Assembly (NCBI GenBank): GCA_013368325.1
Contig: JAACJK010000001.1
Span: 2,852,001-2,916,000, forward strand
Direction: 5' to 3'
Length of the DNA: 64,000 nucleotides
From: Ephemerocybe angulata
Taxonomy: Eukaryota > Basidiomycota > Agaricomycetes > Agaricales > Psathyrellaceae
Under the pieces are notes generated by a model. It made no database searches, was not told the DNA's origin, and saw nothing but the letters and a program-made list of their open reading frames with translations. A program made the position numbers and the translations under genes. Below are positions 41,133 through 52,876 of the stretch, one piece after another; positions within the stretch are counted from its first letter, which is position 1; every line of letters begins with the position of its first letter.

Positions 41133-43227
41133 ATGGCGACTCCAGCTTCTTCAGCCACGTCGCCCTCACCACCTATGGCTTATCTCTCCCATGGTCCGCC
41201 CACCCCTCAGCCCATCCCCGCGACACCGTCCGACGCCCAGGAGCACGACAACAGGCAAAAGGCTGTCCAAAAGTTTCTCGCTAGGGCTGAGATTTCCATG
41301 GTACGTGCAAATTTCCAGGTTAGACGCGTCGTCGTCCTTCCCACTCGGCGACGTGATGGCCTCGCTCCCATGCACCCCTGGTGCACGGTGTGCTTTCCCT
41401 GCTGTCTCAGCGTGCTCCCAAGTTCCGCCTGGCGACTGCGAGGGCTACTTCATAACTGTCTGAAACCGCGACCCCTTACTGATCGAATTTCATAGGTAAC
41501 TCGCGCCCTTCGAGCGCGTCTCTCGTACGCATCGTACAAGGCGACCCACAACATTCCCCATGTCCCTCTGCGTGACCTAGAGGCTCAGACGAGCCAGAGC
41601 CAGGCGGCATCGTTCACCCGCACCATCGCCGCCAAGAGGAAGGCTGCGGGGCTACCCCAGTTCTATCCCACACCAGGGACCCCAGGTCCCAGCACGGCAC
41701 CCCGGGCAATCCCCCGCTCGTCGTACCGCAGGGTCAGGGGCCATGCTACCACCCACCTCTGTCCACTCTCCGCGGTTCTACCACAGTTCAATCAACGGTC
41801 AGCCAAGCTCCGCGGCGCACGGCGAAACAGCCTCCAGTTCTAGAAGTGGGCCTAATTCTGCGCCCAACCTGTATACATCAATACTCGCACCACCGCCGAC
41901 GAAACAAGCGCGGACAATACATAATGTACACGACCCTCCGGTGCCGGCACCCATACGACCTGCACCCTCACCACGACCGCGTAATGTACACAAGTCTCCA
42001 CGGGTCGACCACCGCTCCCATGCGAAGGGGCGTCATTCAGACAAGTCTCTGAAGGTTACGAACTCGCCTGACCGTCGCAAGGCCAAGCGCGCTTCTGCTG
42101 CTGATAAAGGCAAACGGAGGCAACATGTGGCGATGGAAGTCGATGCCGACGGAGACGTCGATATGAAGGCCGCAGCAGCTTTGACCTCTCTCCTCTTCCA
42201 TCACCGACCATCAATCGGAGGCACATCGCCACGCTCGAGTGTTGATGGTTCCGACGCAGGTTCAGCTTATTCCTATTCTCACTTCGCGCAGAGTTCGGCC
42301 AGGACGACGAATGTCATTCCACTTCCCCCGTCTTCGACCCCTCCTACCTCGAGCCAAGGCGAATTGCCCTTACGTCATATAACACCCCCTTCTTCAGCCC
42401 CTGTCCCCAAGCAGACTACCCCTCGCGCGTTGCCCACGGACAAGGATAGTGAAGCGGCAGATCTTATGCTGTTTCTGGCGACATCTCCCTCGCCGGCTCG
42501 TCCGTCGAAGGCCAAGGATCAAGTCGCGTACCACACGCTCAGCGGCACGACTACACGTCCGAAGGGACGTGTCCTTTTCCAGGCGAATTCCGCGTCGGAC
42601 CAACCTGCCGGAGAACCTTCAACTGGTGGAACTGGGCTACTTCGACCTCCATCAACAGTGTCACGCAGTGGTGAAGGAAGCTTAATGTCAAGCTTGTCGG
42701 GCATTGGCAGCGAGCTTGCAACCAATCATAATGCTCCTTCCTCTGCCACTCCTGGTCATCCCCACCCGACTTCGGTTCCCGCCCCAACCCCGGCTCAACT
42801 CCTCCCGCCTCCTTCGCTATCTTCCTCGTCGCTGGCCCCCGCCGCCGCTACTACACCTCAGGACGTGAGGCCCACGGGGCACAGCCCTAAGCCCGCACAT
42901 ATCGTTGGACAGGCGACCCCGATTGAGTTTAATTTCCATGAATTCATCAATGCCTCACCTTCTCCCTCGCGAAGTGCGTTGCAGGGGAATGCGAATAAAA
43001 CCAATCATAGTCTCCGTGCGGACGTTGGGCGGCGGTTGTTTGAGGAGGAGCAGATGCGTTACGCCGCACATACCACGACGCCCGCTGTCAATCCCGGGGC
43101 TATGATCTACGACGCGCAGGGGATACTGAGAAGGGATCAGAGAAGAGAGGAGGACCAGAAGCAGGCGATGCAAGGACTGCCTCAGCAGCGAGCGTTGGGA
43201 GCTGGGATTGATATCGCGCAGAGTTGA
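41133..43227 (+). CDS. Whi5/Nrm1-like disordered regulator (candidate)
   Basis: Exons 41133-41300, 41496-41685 and 41732-43227 give 617 residues. The second intron (46 nt) is needed to join two frames and fits GT-AG. Near the N-terminus the segment DNRQKAVQKFLARAEISM, then VTRALRARLSYASYKATHNI and PHVPLRDLEA resembles the short Whi5/Nrm1 family domain (L..RL..A.YK...........L). The rest is Ser/Pro/Thr-rich and disordered, with many Ser-Pro and Thr-Pro sites that could be CDK targets, and a conserved-looking C-terminal patch IEFNFHEFINASPSPS. In yeast such proteins hold back G1/S transcription through SBF/MBF. The match is by eye; a profile search is needed to settle it. A basic patch (residues 210-235, KGKRRQ) could be a nuclear signal. 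Confidence 0.65.
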
Positions 43228-45364
43228 CCGCGTTAATGTAGGTTTTCGCGATGCCTGCATCGAAGTTGGATTTGGGTTCTGGAAGACTCTGGCCTGGCTG
43301 GAGCCGTTCCTAACCGCTGATATGATGACAATTTTGCATTCATAACGAAAGTGACGGGGAGCCGAAGGACGACGAGGCGACGACGATTGGCAAAGATTAT
43401 GTGTATTGAATTTAGGCGGGGATTGGATAGTATCTTTTCTCAGGACCACTTTCTCTTTTGGTTTCGAAACCTCCCAACTTTTGTTTATCTTCCTCTGTCT
43501 GTTCTCATTCGTTATGTCGTCTTTATCCCTTTTCTGTGCAGTTCGTTTACTTATTCCTATTTCCCAATCGCTTTCGCATGTTTATTCTGTATTCCCGAGC
43601 TCTGTCACCGGTTTCTCCCCTCCGCAACCATTCTACTTTTCATCTCTCGGCTCGATATGTATCCCCAGTCCCCTGTATTGTGCTAGCATGACCTGTATCT
43701 CTCTCCCACTACGTCTCTATCTCTGTTCCACCCTCCAACCTCTCCGCGTGTTCTACTAACCCCCAACGGATTGCAGTCCCAAACGCACATTGTACCACCA
43801 CCAAACCATATTTCACCCCTCCTCCTCGCAGGCGGTCCACCTTCCAGAATCCAAAGTCGGGCAGGCTCCATCCAGCCAGAAGGCAACCGACGGGACCCCT
43901 GGGGCCTTGCATGCATACTACGGCTCTCAACCTATCCCATACACCATCTGCATCGTCAGCTCAGCAAGCAAGAATTGTTTCTCTCCCCTTCCACTTCTCC
44001 ATATCCAAATGGCATCAATCACATCGCATCGTATATCATGATTCAGATTCGATTCGAATTCATTTCTCCATCGTCAAGCATCAAGCTCATCTTCAACCTT
44101 CATCGTATTCATCATCATCATCATTTCGCATGGTTCAGCCTCCATCCATGATCTCTTCCCCTCCCCCCACCGAGTGACTCACTAGTTGTGGCAACCCGCT
44201 TCCAGTCGACGGCCTTCCGATCCCTGCTTCGTTCTGTCACAGTCTAGCAATGTACGGCTGCGATTCGCTCGAATGGAAATTTTTAACGATCACTACGAAT
44301 CGCGTCGAATGGGTCGCGTTTCGCCACAGGTCGCCACCAGTGGACAGGGTCAGGTCTACTGTGTTCTCCAGCGCCGCGGACGTATGATCTGCTCAATATG
44401 CTCACGCGTTCCACGCGCGTGGGTGTCTTCAGCTGGTTGCCTCGTCGACTAATCTGCGATGGGTGGCTTTCTCGGCGACTATGTCCAGGTAATTAAATTG
44501 GTGGGTCTCTTGGTATCCCCTTATTTCGAATCTCGTCCTGTATCGTCCCGTTCTCTTCTCTCCAGCTTCCAGTACACCTATATGTCCCATCCGCGTGCTT
44601 ACCCGGGTTCCCTGGCCCCAAGTTCATTGTCTCTCATCCTTCCTCCACGGCGTAACCTCCCCGCGTTCATGTTCATTTCTGCTTCCCACCCTGGTCCGTT
44701 CTCGTTGTTTGCCTCATGCATCAAGTCGTAACGCCCATGTTGTATGTACTTGTACCTCCTCGTTCTCCTCGTTTAGTTCTGTCTTTTTTCCGAACATACA
44801 CGTTCCGTCAACCCCAATCGCATAAATTCTAGTTACCTGTGGTACATTCAAGCTTCCCTCGCCAAGTTGCATTCGCTCCGTTCTTATTTTATTTTCGTTC
44901 AAGATTCTTCTGTCTGCTACTTTACCTTGCGCCTCTCATTCTAATACGTGGTTCGTTTCGTCCGTTCTTTCTTACGGTTTACCGTTCTCGTCGTTCCCTA
45001 TGCAACCTGCTTTAGGTTAACGTTTTCCTTAATGCCTTCACGACGTCTGCGAGCTTCAGATTTCATGGTTCATTATTGCTTCGTTTCCAAGTTCTCATTT
45101 GCTTGAATCCTCTGAATCCTTCCTCCGTTGCCTGCGCAGCATCTTCGCTCTGAGAGACCCCGTGTAATTGTACGTACCAAGCCTAACGGACATTTATTTA
45201 TTGCGTGGACTTCTCAAGATGTAAGGATGTGGGTTATTGCATAGCGCATCTCGACACCTGGATTACATTTCACTTGGTGGTACATCATAGAGAGAGATTC
45301 CTTCGTTATTCTTCGTTCCTCCGAGTCCGTTTCACTTTCGCTGGGATAAAATGATGGAAGCGCT
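43228..45364. other. 2.1-kb pyrimidine-rich region without a recognised gene
   Basis: Lies between two convergent genes. The + strand is strongly C/T-rich over long stretches (for example 43430-43760 and 44480-45180). Several overlapping open frames exist but show Ser/Leu/Pro-rich shadows only. It could hold long 3' UTRs or a non-coding transcript. Confidence 0.4.
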
Positions 45365-46181
45365 TTAGAGCTTCTGCTTGATCTCCTCGTAGATCTTCTG
45401 CATTTCCTCCTTCTCGAACGTCTGTGTTGGCCAGCCGATGACGAGGCCTTCGTCGTTCGAAGCACTGGGCTTGGGGATGACGTGGAAGTGGACGTGAGGG
45501 ACTACCTGTGAGGTGGGCAAGTCGCATGCAGATAGATAGATAGATAGAGAAGTGAAGTAAGCAATCGCAGGTGAGCTGGATGATGGCGGGGAATGTGGCA
45601 TGTCGCGTACCTGGTGCGCGATAGCCCCGTTATTCTGGAGTACGTTGTAGTCGGCCAAGCCCTGTGCGATCGCAATCTTCTTCGCGATCGGGAGGATATC
45701 GACGAGATGCTCGTCTGGGAGATCGTGAAGCTTCTCGCCATGGACTGGGTAGGTCCGGTTCAAGATTAAGTAGTGGTAAAGTATGAGTTCAAGTTTGGGG
45801 CTGGGGAGGTGTGCGGCGACCTACATTTGGGGACGATAAGAGCGTGGCCTTTGGAGAGCGGGCCGACGTCGAGGAAGGAGAAGCTGTGTGAGTAGAGTTT
45901 AGCTGTTATCCTCTCTGCCGAGAATGCCTGGAAGCTAGAGACCGTAGGTCTGAACTTACGAAAGGTCGGTTTCGATAAGTTTGTAACTGGGGATTTCACC
46001 TGGTTGGGGTAAGGCGAGGTCAATGTAGCCTTGCTCTAAATCAGAGGAAATGACCTTACCCTTGATAATCTTGCAGAAGATGCAAGACGCGAGAGATCTG
46101 CGAAGGTAGTTTTAACACACTCTACCATTGTAGCATCGTCATTTCAGGGCGCTGAGCATACTTCACTGCGGTGGATGCCAT
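45365..46181 (-). CDS. HIT-family nucleotide hydrolase (HINT/HNT1-like)
   Basis: Six exons, 46162-46181, 46060-46097, 45960-45999, 45825-45883, 45611-45744 and 45365-45505, give 143 residues. The protein starts MASTAVKSLASCIFCKIIKG, then GEIPSYKLIETDLSFSFLDV, and LSKGHALIVPK. The histidine triad is VVPHVHFHVIPKP (His-x-His-x-His), with the catalytic His central. Length and motifs match the purine nucleoside phosphoramidase branch of the HIT family (AMP-NH2/AMP-lysine hydrolysis), housekeeping in all eukaryotes. The first four exons are only 20-59 nt long, and all junctions keep phase. Intron 5 contains a short TCTA tetranucleotide run. Confidence 0.95.
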
Positions 46182-46808
46182 TACAACCTTCTGAGAGTTT
46201 CGTTAGAGACAGAACATCGCTCTATCCTGATGTTATTCTACGACTTACAACTTCAACTTGCTGTTGAGGTGGTTCTGTTCGTGGTGGTCGCGTTTCAGGG
46301 GTCTCGAGTTTCGGCGCATCGACGTCAAACGGATCAATTATCGGGCCGCATCACCCGTTGGTCCGCTGGAAGTCGTGCGCCTCGCCTTCCCTTTTGGGCT
46401 GACTCCTCGTTTCCAACCACCATGAGCGCTAACTCACAAGTCTCGAGAACAATGGTTTACGCCCCGTCTTGTCATCTCGAACTTTCGGGACTCTATCCTT
46501 GGATCTAGTAGCCTGCTGAAACTTGTCTCTGGGGCTCTTTGCACAACATCTTGGGCTTTCCTTTCTGCATAGTGCTTTTTGGGAAACTGCCTTTCCGAGG
46601 GCGTCGAGGACTGCGCCCAGGGCCTGCATCTGTTAATATGAGGAACATCTGGAAATTGAAATCTCTGCGCCCTGCCACCTCTCCATCAACCTGCGACAAC
46701 CCCGCCGACCTTCCAACCACCTCTTTTACGACCTTCACGACTCCCTGGGCTCCTCCGACGCGATACCAACGACCTCCAATAACTCGGCTCACAAGAAGCT
46801 AATTAACG
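46182..46808. other. Divergent intergenic region
   Basis: Between the HINT gene and the PalI-like gene. A minus-strand frame pair at 46429-46792 is open but rejected (see below). No other gene seen. Confidence 0.4.
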
Positions 46809-47693
46809 ATGACCGAACGAACAATCTGCCTCCATCTAGCTGTCTCTATTTTAGCAGTCATTAGCTTCATACTACTGTGAGCATCGGTACAGGACAATGC
46901 CCACACTCGCCTGAACTGACTGTCGACCATGGACCCAGTGCTCTGGCGACTTTCTCCGCACCGATGTCTACCGAGCTATACTTTCTTCGATCCTCACAAG
47001 CAGGCGGGGTCCGATTTGGTGCATGGGGCTGGTGTCTCGAAGGAACCGGTACCTGTATGGCTCCTATGAAGTAAACGTTAACTTCATTCTTTCCTTCTCT
47101 ACACTATTAACTAACCCTCCTATTCAAGACTAGGATATACCTACAAACGTGCTCTCGACGCTCCTATCACAGGCGCATTGGTACTGTACCCGATAGGTTC
47201 GTTTCCACATCTCGCCCATTCCACATGATTCTGACTAGCTGTACCTAGCTTGGATTTTGAATGCCTTTTTACTATTGTCACTCGTAATACGAGTACTTCG
47301 GCCAGGCGCATCTATTGGGCGTCGACTTGTCTGCGCACTCGCAGTATCGACCTTCTCCGTCTCCCTTCTGGCTTTCATATTTATGATCACAACCTTTGAA
47401 CCTGCAAGAAAACGATTCGCATTGGATGGCTTCTCCGCTCAACTTGGTCCTCTGGTAAGCACTGTCAATTTGAAACGGCATCCCAGTGACTAACGTGCGT
47501 GTTCTGCCTCTAGTGCTGGCTCTCGCTAGTTGCTACTCTTCTATTGGGACTCGCCGCCATGCTATTATTGTTCGCTAACTTCGATGAGGACTCGGATGTC
47601 CCTGCTCATTTCGACAAGGAAGCCCGCCTTACCTCTCCTCCGTATCGCAGACGCCTGCGGCCATTCAGAACTGTGGCGACCACCCGGTATTGA
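46809..47693 (+). CDS. PalI/Rim9-SUR7 family membrane protein
   Basis: Exons 46809-46876, 46939-47070, 47129-47196, 47249-47454 and 47514-47693 give 217 residues. There are four membrane segments: LHLAVSILAVISFILLALAT, ILNAFLLLSLVIRVL, LVCALAVSTFSVSLLAFIFM and LCWLSLVATLLLGLAAMLLL. The first outside loop has the family signature GVRFGAWGWCLEGTGTC (Gly-Trp-x-Cys...Cys). The cytosolic C-tail is Arg-rich (SPPYRRRLRPFRTVATTRY). In fungi PalI/Rim9 helps the plasma-membrane complex that senses ambient pH, and SUR7 organises eisosomes; sequence alone does not decide between them. The first intron (63 nt) hides the stop that otherwise ends the first membrane helix. Confidence 0.88.
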
Positions 47694-48009
47694 GCGCAGC
47701 TTTAGATTGACCTTTGTTACGAATATTAACGACAGTACGAAATGCTTATACACTAGCTATCGCTTACATATCAACTTACTCATAGCTACATTATTCGCTC
47801 ACAATCAGATATATATAGTCTTCTTTCTGCTTGCGGTCTACCAAACAGGTCCAACCACTCTGACATCACTTCCCTTATTTCGAAGCCTCTGGATCCGTGC
47901 CTTTTGAAGCCCTTCTTCATCGTTCTCATCGACACCTGCAAAGTACATCTAACACTTAGGACTTCTACACTCGATATCCACTAATCCAGGCTACAGGGAA
48001 ACTTATAAC
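47694..48009. other. Intergenic region
   Basis: 3' UTR of the PalI-like gene and promoter of the DUF427 gene; nothing else was recognised. Confidence 0.45.
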
Positions 48010-48516
48010 ATGGTCAAAGTAACACTTGGCTCCCAAACGCTCGCCGAGTCAGGCGCCACAATCGTGGTCGAGGGAAACCACTACTTCCCCCCGTCGTCTA
48101 TCAACAAGGATCTGTTTACAGACTCGGCCACCCAGTAAGCTGTCTTTTTAGCTTTCCGGCTACTGTGTGATACTGAACTCCAGACCAGTACTACTTGTGG
48201 ATGGAAGGGGTGAGCGAGCGACAGAATCCTTAAGACTCGAACAGCGAGTCTATCAGACGGCAGCGCTGACGAGGATTCCCTACGATATAGCGAGGCGTCG
48301 TACTATAATGTTAAGGCAGAAGACGGCGGAACAGTAACGGATGCCGCATGGTACTATCCGAAGACTATCACGGACCGCGCGAAACCTGTCGAGGGCTATA
48401 TCGCATTCTACAAGGTGAGCAGGAGCGACTGATTATTCAGAGATTCTGATTAAGCTGACACCTGTGCGTTGTTCCATCGACGTGGCTCGTAGAATAAGGT
48501 CCAAATCACTGAGTAG
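48010..48516 (+). CDS. DUF427-domain protein
   Basis: Exons 48010-48134, 48189-48209, 48291-48414 and 48493-48516 give 97 residues. The second exon is only 21 nt. The protein reads MVKVTLGSQTLAESGATIVV, EGNHYFPPSSINKDLFTDSA, then THTTCGWKGEASYYNVKAED and AWYYPKTITDRAKPVEGYIA, ending YKNKVQITE. The HTTCxWKGxASYY and AWYYPxP-like parts are hallmarks of DUF427, a small beta-barrel (tim44/beta-tent-like) family found in fungi and bacteria, function not known. It is a stand-alone one-domain protein. Acceptor GACCAG at 48188 was chosen because it restores the conserved HTTC. Confidence 0.92.
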
Positions 48517-48764
48517 CATGGTCGAGTTTGGCATGAAAGTGAAAGAAATGAGGTGAAAGAAGGTCTCAAACAAGCGACGGCATGTGGGGTAAATTCAGTA
48601 AACTTATTTCGGTATTTGCTACAGCAAAGTCTGTTCACCTAGACCCTACCAAGAAGAACGGGTATCTGACCAATCTGACGCAACTTGGAGAAGCAGACAG
48701 CGTAGCTTCGTACAGAGTCCAAGAACCCGTGAGCGGATAGTAAGGTGCATTTTTCAAGAAAAGT

Positions 48765-50086
48765 TTAACGAGTACCACTTGTGCCAGTGTGTGCTTCTAT
48801 TGGTGCACTTCCACGGAGATACAGGTCCTCCAAGATCTTCAACGACGAGGGCGTGGCAATCCCGCGCTTCTGCGCCTTATCCAGGCGCATACTCCAGTAT
48901 CGTCCGGGCGATGTTCCCTGAACTAGCTCACCCCCCTCCGAAAGGCGATACCGCACGCCGACTGGACCCACTGGGTCCAAAAGCTCGAGGATCCGGAGGA
49001 CAAGCACTACTTCGCCCGGCTTCACGCCGTGGAACATCCTGTGCGTCTCTGCCTTCTTCAGCTCATACCTGACGACGGCAGATCCTAAATAAAACAGAAA
49101 AACCCTCGAGTGAGTTCCGATATCTTGAGCACCGATAGAAGTATCATCATTCACCGCTCACCTCGATAAACTCTCCAACGCAAATCCGAACCTTCTACAG
49201 TTTCAGGTCTATCTCTCCAATGCAAATCCCATGCCACTTGAGAAGCTGGCACAATGCATTCGTCATGGATGAAAGCAAGATTGAGCGTCATAATAGGCAT
49301 CTGGATGACAAAGGTATCGGAGATGGTATCGAGGATGGTCGATATCCCTATCTTTTTCAAGTCAACCGCAGAAACCCGCTGTTCAGCCTCGCGATATCGA
49401 GCTTCACCAATGAGACCACTGGATAGGAGAAGCCGACGGATAGGGTCGTATTGGCGCGTTGTGTAAAGCTGAAGCATGTGTATCCGCCAAGGTCTGCGGC
49501 CAGCATGGTCCAGCAAGTCCATCCCACTTGCGAAAAGGTCATTTGCCGACTGGGATGTGGACCCAAAATCCAGCACACGAAACCTAATCTCCCCTGCGCC
49601 TGCGGGTAGACCTGGTCTTTTGTGAAGGTAGAGAAAGCCTCTGGAGTGTGGAGGGAATGGGGCGTCTGGATAGTAACAGATCTGCAACGCGGTGGCTCCA
49701 AAGGTAACATTGGGGTTTGTAATCCCATGTAAGTCAACAATGTCTGAAATGGTGAGGCTTTTTGGATCCAGGTTGTTGACGGTGCGGTGAATTTTGGGCC
49801 TGCGGCGCCGATTCTTCTGTTGAACGGCGGAACCTGACATCGGGCGAAACGGTGGGATGCTTCCATGCTTCTTCCGGGGCGTCGGTGTTGCCCTCGGGGT
49901 ACACTGACAAGAGGCACCATGGGCTGCAGAGAATCCCAATGCCCTCGTCGGGATAGAGGCTCTGAAGCGAACACGTTGCTGCATACACTGTGCGTGAACA
50001 GTAAATTGTCGTTAGGTGCCAGGTGTTGTGAGTCTAACGGGACATACTACGGCTCGCCGGAGCACACTGAGAGTGCGCTGGAGCAT
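48765..50086 (-). CDS. Tandem unknown family, copy 1
   Basis: Exons 50048-50086, 49162-49978 and 48765-49084 give 391 residues. The 13-codon first exon MLQRTLSVLRRAV is basic and amphipathic, like a mitochondrial presequence (inference). Shared blocks with copies 2-4: SIPTRALG, RTVNNLDPKSLTISDIVDLH, RGFLYLHKRPGLPAGAGEIR (FRV), RPWRIHMLQLYTTRQYDPIR, STILDTISDTFVIQMPI, LAFIHDECIVPASQVAWDLH (WRDR), and, after a phase-1 intron, AVVRYELKKAETHRMFHGVK and LVLRILELLDP. The family is not recognised; Agaricomycete genomes appear to hold many similar proteins. There is no signal peptide, membrane span or catalytic motif. Copy 1 is separated from copy 2 by the pectin lyase gene. Confidence 0.8.
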
Positions 50087-50475
50087 GCCCGGCGGAGTGT
50101 CCTGCGGAGGAGATGGTGGTGAAGGGGAAATGAGTTTACAACTTGCAGTTTGTCACGGCGCGCGAGCGCCTCTCGAGGCCCTTGCCAAACATACACAAAG
50201 GGGCAGCAAGCGCTCAACCGAGATTCAACGGGATTACTCTCTCGCTCATCAACGGCGCGGACTCCCAACTTATTCTCGGAATCGTCTTTATGTCTAATGG
50301 AACACATCTTCCTTTCAACTAGGCCTCTGGATCATTTAGAAGGAATGGGGCAGAAGACTGTGACTTCGGGAGTGGGCTAACTCGGACTCCCTATCCTTCG
50401 AAGATCCTAAGCTAAAGTAGAATTCTGCTGGTTGTGTTTACAGTGCATAGATGTAGCAAATATATACATATGTAT
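50087..50475. other. 5' flank of copy 1 with duplicated segment
   Basis: Promoter region of copy 1. The stretch 50160-50346 is nearly identical to 55546-55727, upstream of copy 2. It also abuts the 3' end of the pectin lyase gene. Confidence 0.6.
50160..50346. repeat. Duplicated upstream segment (near-identical to 55546-55727)
   Basis: Both copies share, with few changes, the run cttgccaaacatacacaaag gggcagcaagcgctcaaccg and following bases to ctttcaactag. They lie at the same place relative to copies 1 and 2, so the segment was copied along with the gene or later homogenised. Confidence 0.9.
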
Positions 50476-52876
50476 TTAGTTGATCTTTCCCAGCCCAGCA
50501 TTAGCTTGAACGTACGCCCCAACCTCAGAGGCAGCCTTGATGCTGGCTCCCTTTGAGATGGACTACAAGAATAGGCGGCGGGTTAATACGGCACTTGAAG
50601 TACCAAATGGTACTTGTGAGGCTTCACTCACATCAGTAAATCCATTCAGAGTTCCAGAATCGGAAGCGACACCAGGAAGATCGCCAGAGGTAGCAGTCCT
50701 ATGCCGATGGATAAGAAAACACTCGTCAGGACTACTTTGAATATACGTACTTAATATTAGCAACACAGCTTCTGCCAAGCACAGATGAACAGGCAGAAGC
50801 TTCCGAAGAGGAGACCGGCGCGTAAGCTTGGCCCGTGCTGCGCTGGACGGGGATCTTGACCTAAGGACAAGCGTCAGTTCGGTTTGAAGAATCCGCTGGG
50901 TGGAACTGGTGTTTTACATCGTTAAAGTAGTTTCCTTCCAAGAGAATCTTCGAGCCGACTTGGGCGTCAACGGCATGTCCGTCAAGTGTCACTGTTTGGG
51001 TCCTGTGAGCTCGCGCATCGACGAATCATGGCCGCAAGGGAGGGCGCACCAAAGTACTAAATGAGTATGGTGAGCCAATGCATTTCAGTGAGTGCAATCA
51101 TAGAACACGGACGTTGTTATATATGTGGACGTTCTGGTAGTACCCACTCGTCCCGCTGTTGGTTATTAGATATGGAGGCAAGGCTACGATACAAATTTGA
51201 CGCGCTCACCCACTGCAAAATACAAAGAGCGTCTAGTTAGTTTCTTGGAGTAGGAACAAAACGGTAATGCGTACACATGAGGGCCTCGTCCACTTGTCCT
51301 TTCACAAATGTTAGACGTCAAGCGAAAAGCTGCGAACACCAACATGACGTACTTGTACAAACTGCCAAAGATGATTAGCGCCCAAATTCCGCAAGAATAC
51401 CGAAATTGACATACTAGTTGTAGGCGAAGGTAATCTGATCACCATTGCCAGTGAAAAGCGCAACCTGTGGAAAGCCCGGTTAGCGCAAGCTCTTCATTGA
51501 AAGAAACCCCTTTGGTCATGGTACGTACCCAATAGTGTTGGCCGTTGCACAACGCAGAATAAGTCGCCTCGCCCTACCAACGTGCGAGATCAGAATATCA
51601 GCACCGGATAAATTAAGCCCTCAGTGATACGTACATTGAACACGTTGTTAGAGAACTGAATAGAGCACGGTCAGGTAATTGCAGTTGCGTAAATTTGAAA
51701 GATGCACACAGTCGTTTTAGTAACTGCCCCATAGCCCTAGACCACGGGGAAGAAAGTCAGATGCATGCTAGCTACTCAGGATTCAGAGGATAAAACGCAC
51801 AGTGACAACCATTTGACGGCCGATGTTTTGAAACTACGGAGATGACGTGAGGTATCAGCAGACGAAAAAGCATGGAGAAATGTAGTCCTCACGTAGTTGT
51901 GGTCAATCTATGTTAAAAGGGCGTCAGTAAGCTGAAGAGGATGGACAACAGGGGACACGAACCCAGATGTTGCTACCTCCGTCAATTTGCAAAGCATCCT
52001 GTCGCGGTCTCGTCAGTATTACGGGAGCTCAGGCATATCACAGCACATACACCACCCTGTACAGAATTCGTCAGTACTCCCCAAAACCACAGGACTTAGT
52101 ACGCTACGTACCCAGACAAATTGAGCATTGATATCCGCTATAGCGACTTATAAGTGGCAGGACAGCTCGACATTAACGAAAAGAGACCCCACTAATTTTG
52201 ATATTCTGGATGATAATGTTGCTGGCCCCAGTAATCTTCAAGCCTTTGCCTTTGCTGGAGCGATGGTCAGAAAGGTGGCTGCTCCGCGACAAAGTGCGAA
52301 TGGCGGGCGGGACATACATTCCAGCGTTGCTGCCCTTTCCGAGCAGAGTCTTGTTGCTTCCAACCTTGAGAGGTGTAAGGCCAGCCGTGTTGTACGTAAC
52401 AGTGGTCGTAGATGCGCTTGGGTATTCCGTAGTGCACCCTACAATAGGAACCCACAGTCAGAGCCATGCCAGTGAATTCTACTTTCGATAAGACACTCAC
52501 AGTTATTGGCGTTGATCGCGAGCTGAGTGTAGAGATTGTGTGAGGGTCATGCCTGTGGACACGGAGGGAAATTAGGAAGTTATCATACCTGAGGATTAGG
52601 TGAACAGGTCCACGGCTTGCAGGCAGTCCCACTCGTAGTGCCTTCAGACGAGGAATAATCAAACACCTTGTCCAGGACGATGACCCGCGCCGTCGAGTCG
52701 CTCAGCCACGTCGTGAGCTGTGCCAAGGAGCTAGGCGTAGCCGCCGTCGCACTCCCACCGCCTGTGGTGCCCGTGGCCTGCCCGAAGGGCGTCCCAACAG
52801 CATCGGCACCACCAGGCAGGACTACGAGAGCAATCGCGAAAACGAGGGCGACAAAGGAGTCTTGGATGCGGAACAT
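50476..52876 (-). CDS. Secreted pectin lyase, polysaccharide lyase family 1
   Basis: ATG at 52876, stop at 50476-50478, with about 20 small exons (first three 52589-52876, 52501-52522, 52318-52438; last 50476-50562). The signal peptide is MFRIQDSFVALVFAIALVVL, then VGTPFGQATGTTGGGSATA and SDSTARVIVLDKVFDY. Later exons encode the right-handed beta-helix strands: KTLLGKGSNAGI, ITGASNIIIQNIKI, DALQIDGGSNIW, IDHNY and FQNIGRQMVVT, FSNNVF, EATYSALCNGQHYW, GNGDQITFAYN and TSGRGPH. The pattern DGGSNIW-IDHN is diagnostic of PL1. The enzyme cleaves methylated pectin by beta-elimination outside the cell. Exons of 6 nt (52051-52056) and probably 3 nt (51210-51212) occur. One junction near 51110-51060 is not resolved. 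Disruption of the gene is not implied. Confidence 0.88.

Noticed and set aside
46429..46792. Minus-strand two-exon candidate (MSRVIGGRWYRV... then MQALGAVLDALG...)
   Set aside because: The frames can be joined by a GT-AG intron, but the start lies 16 bp from the start of the divergent PalI-like gene, there is no recognisable domain, and the end reads into a stop without support.
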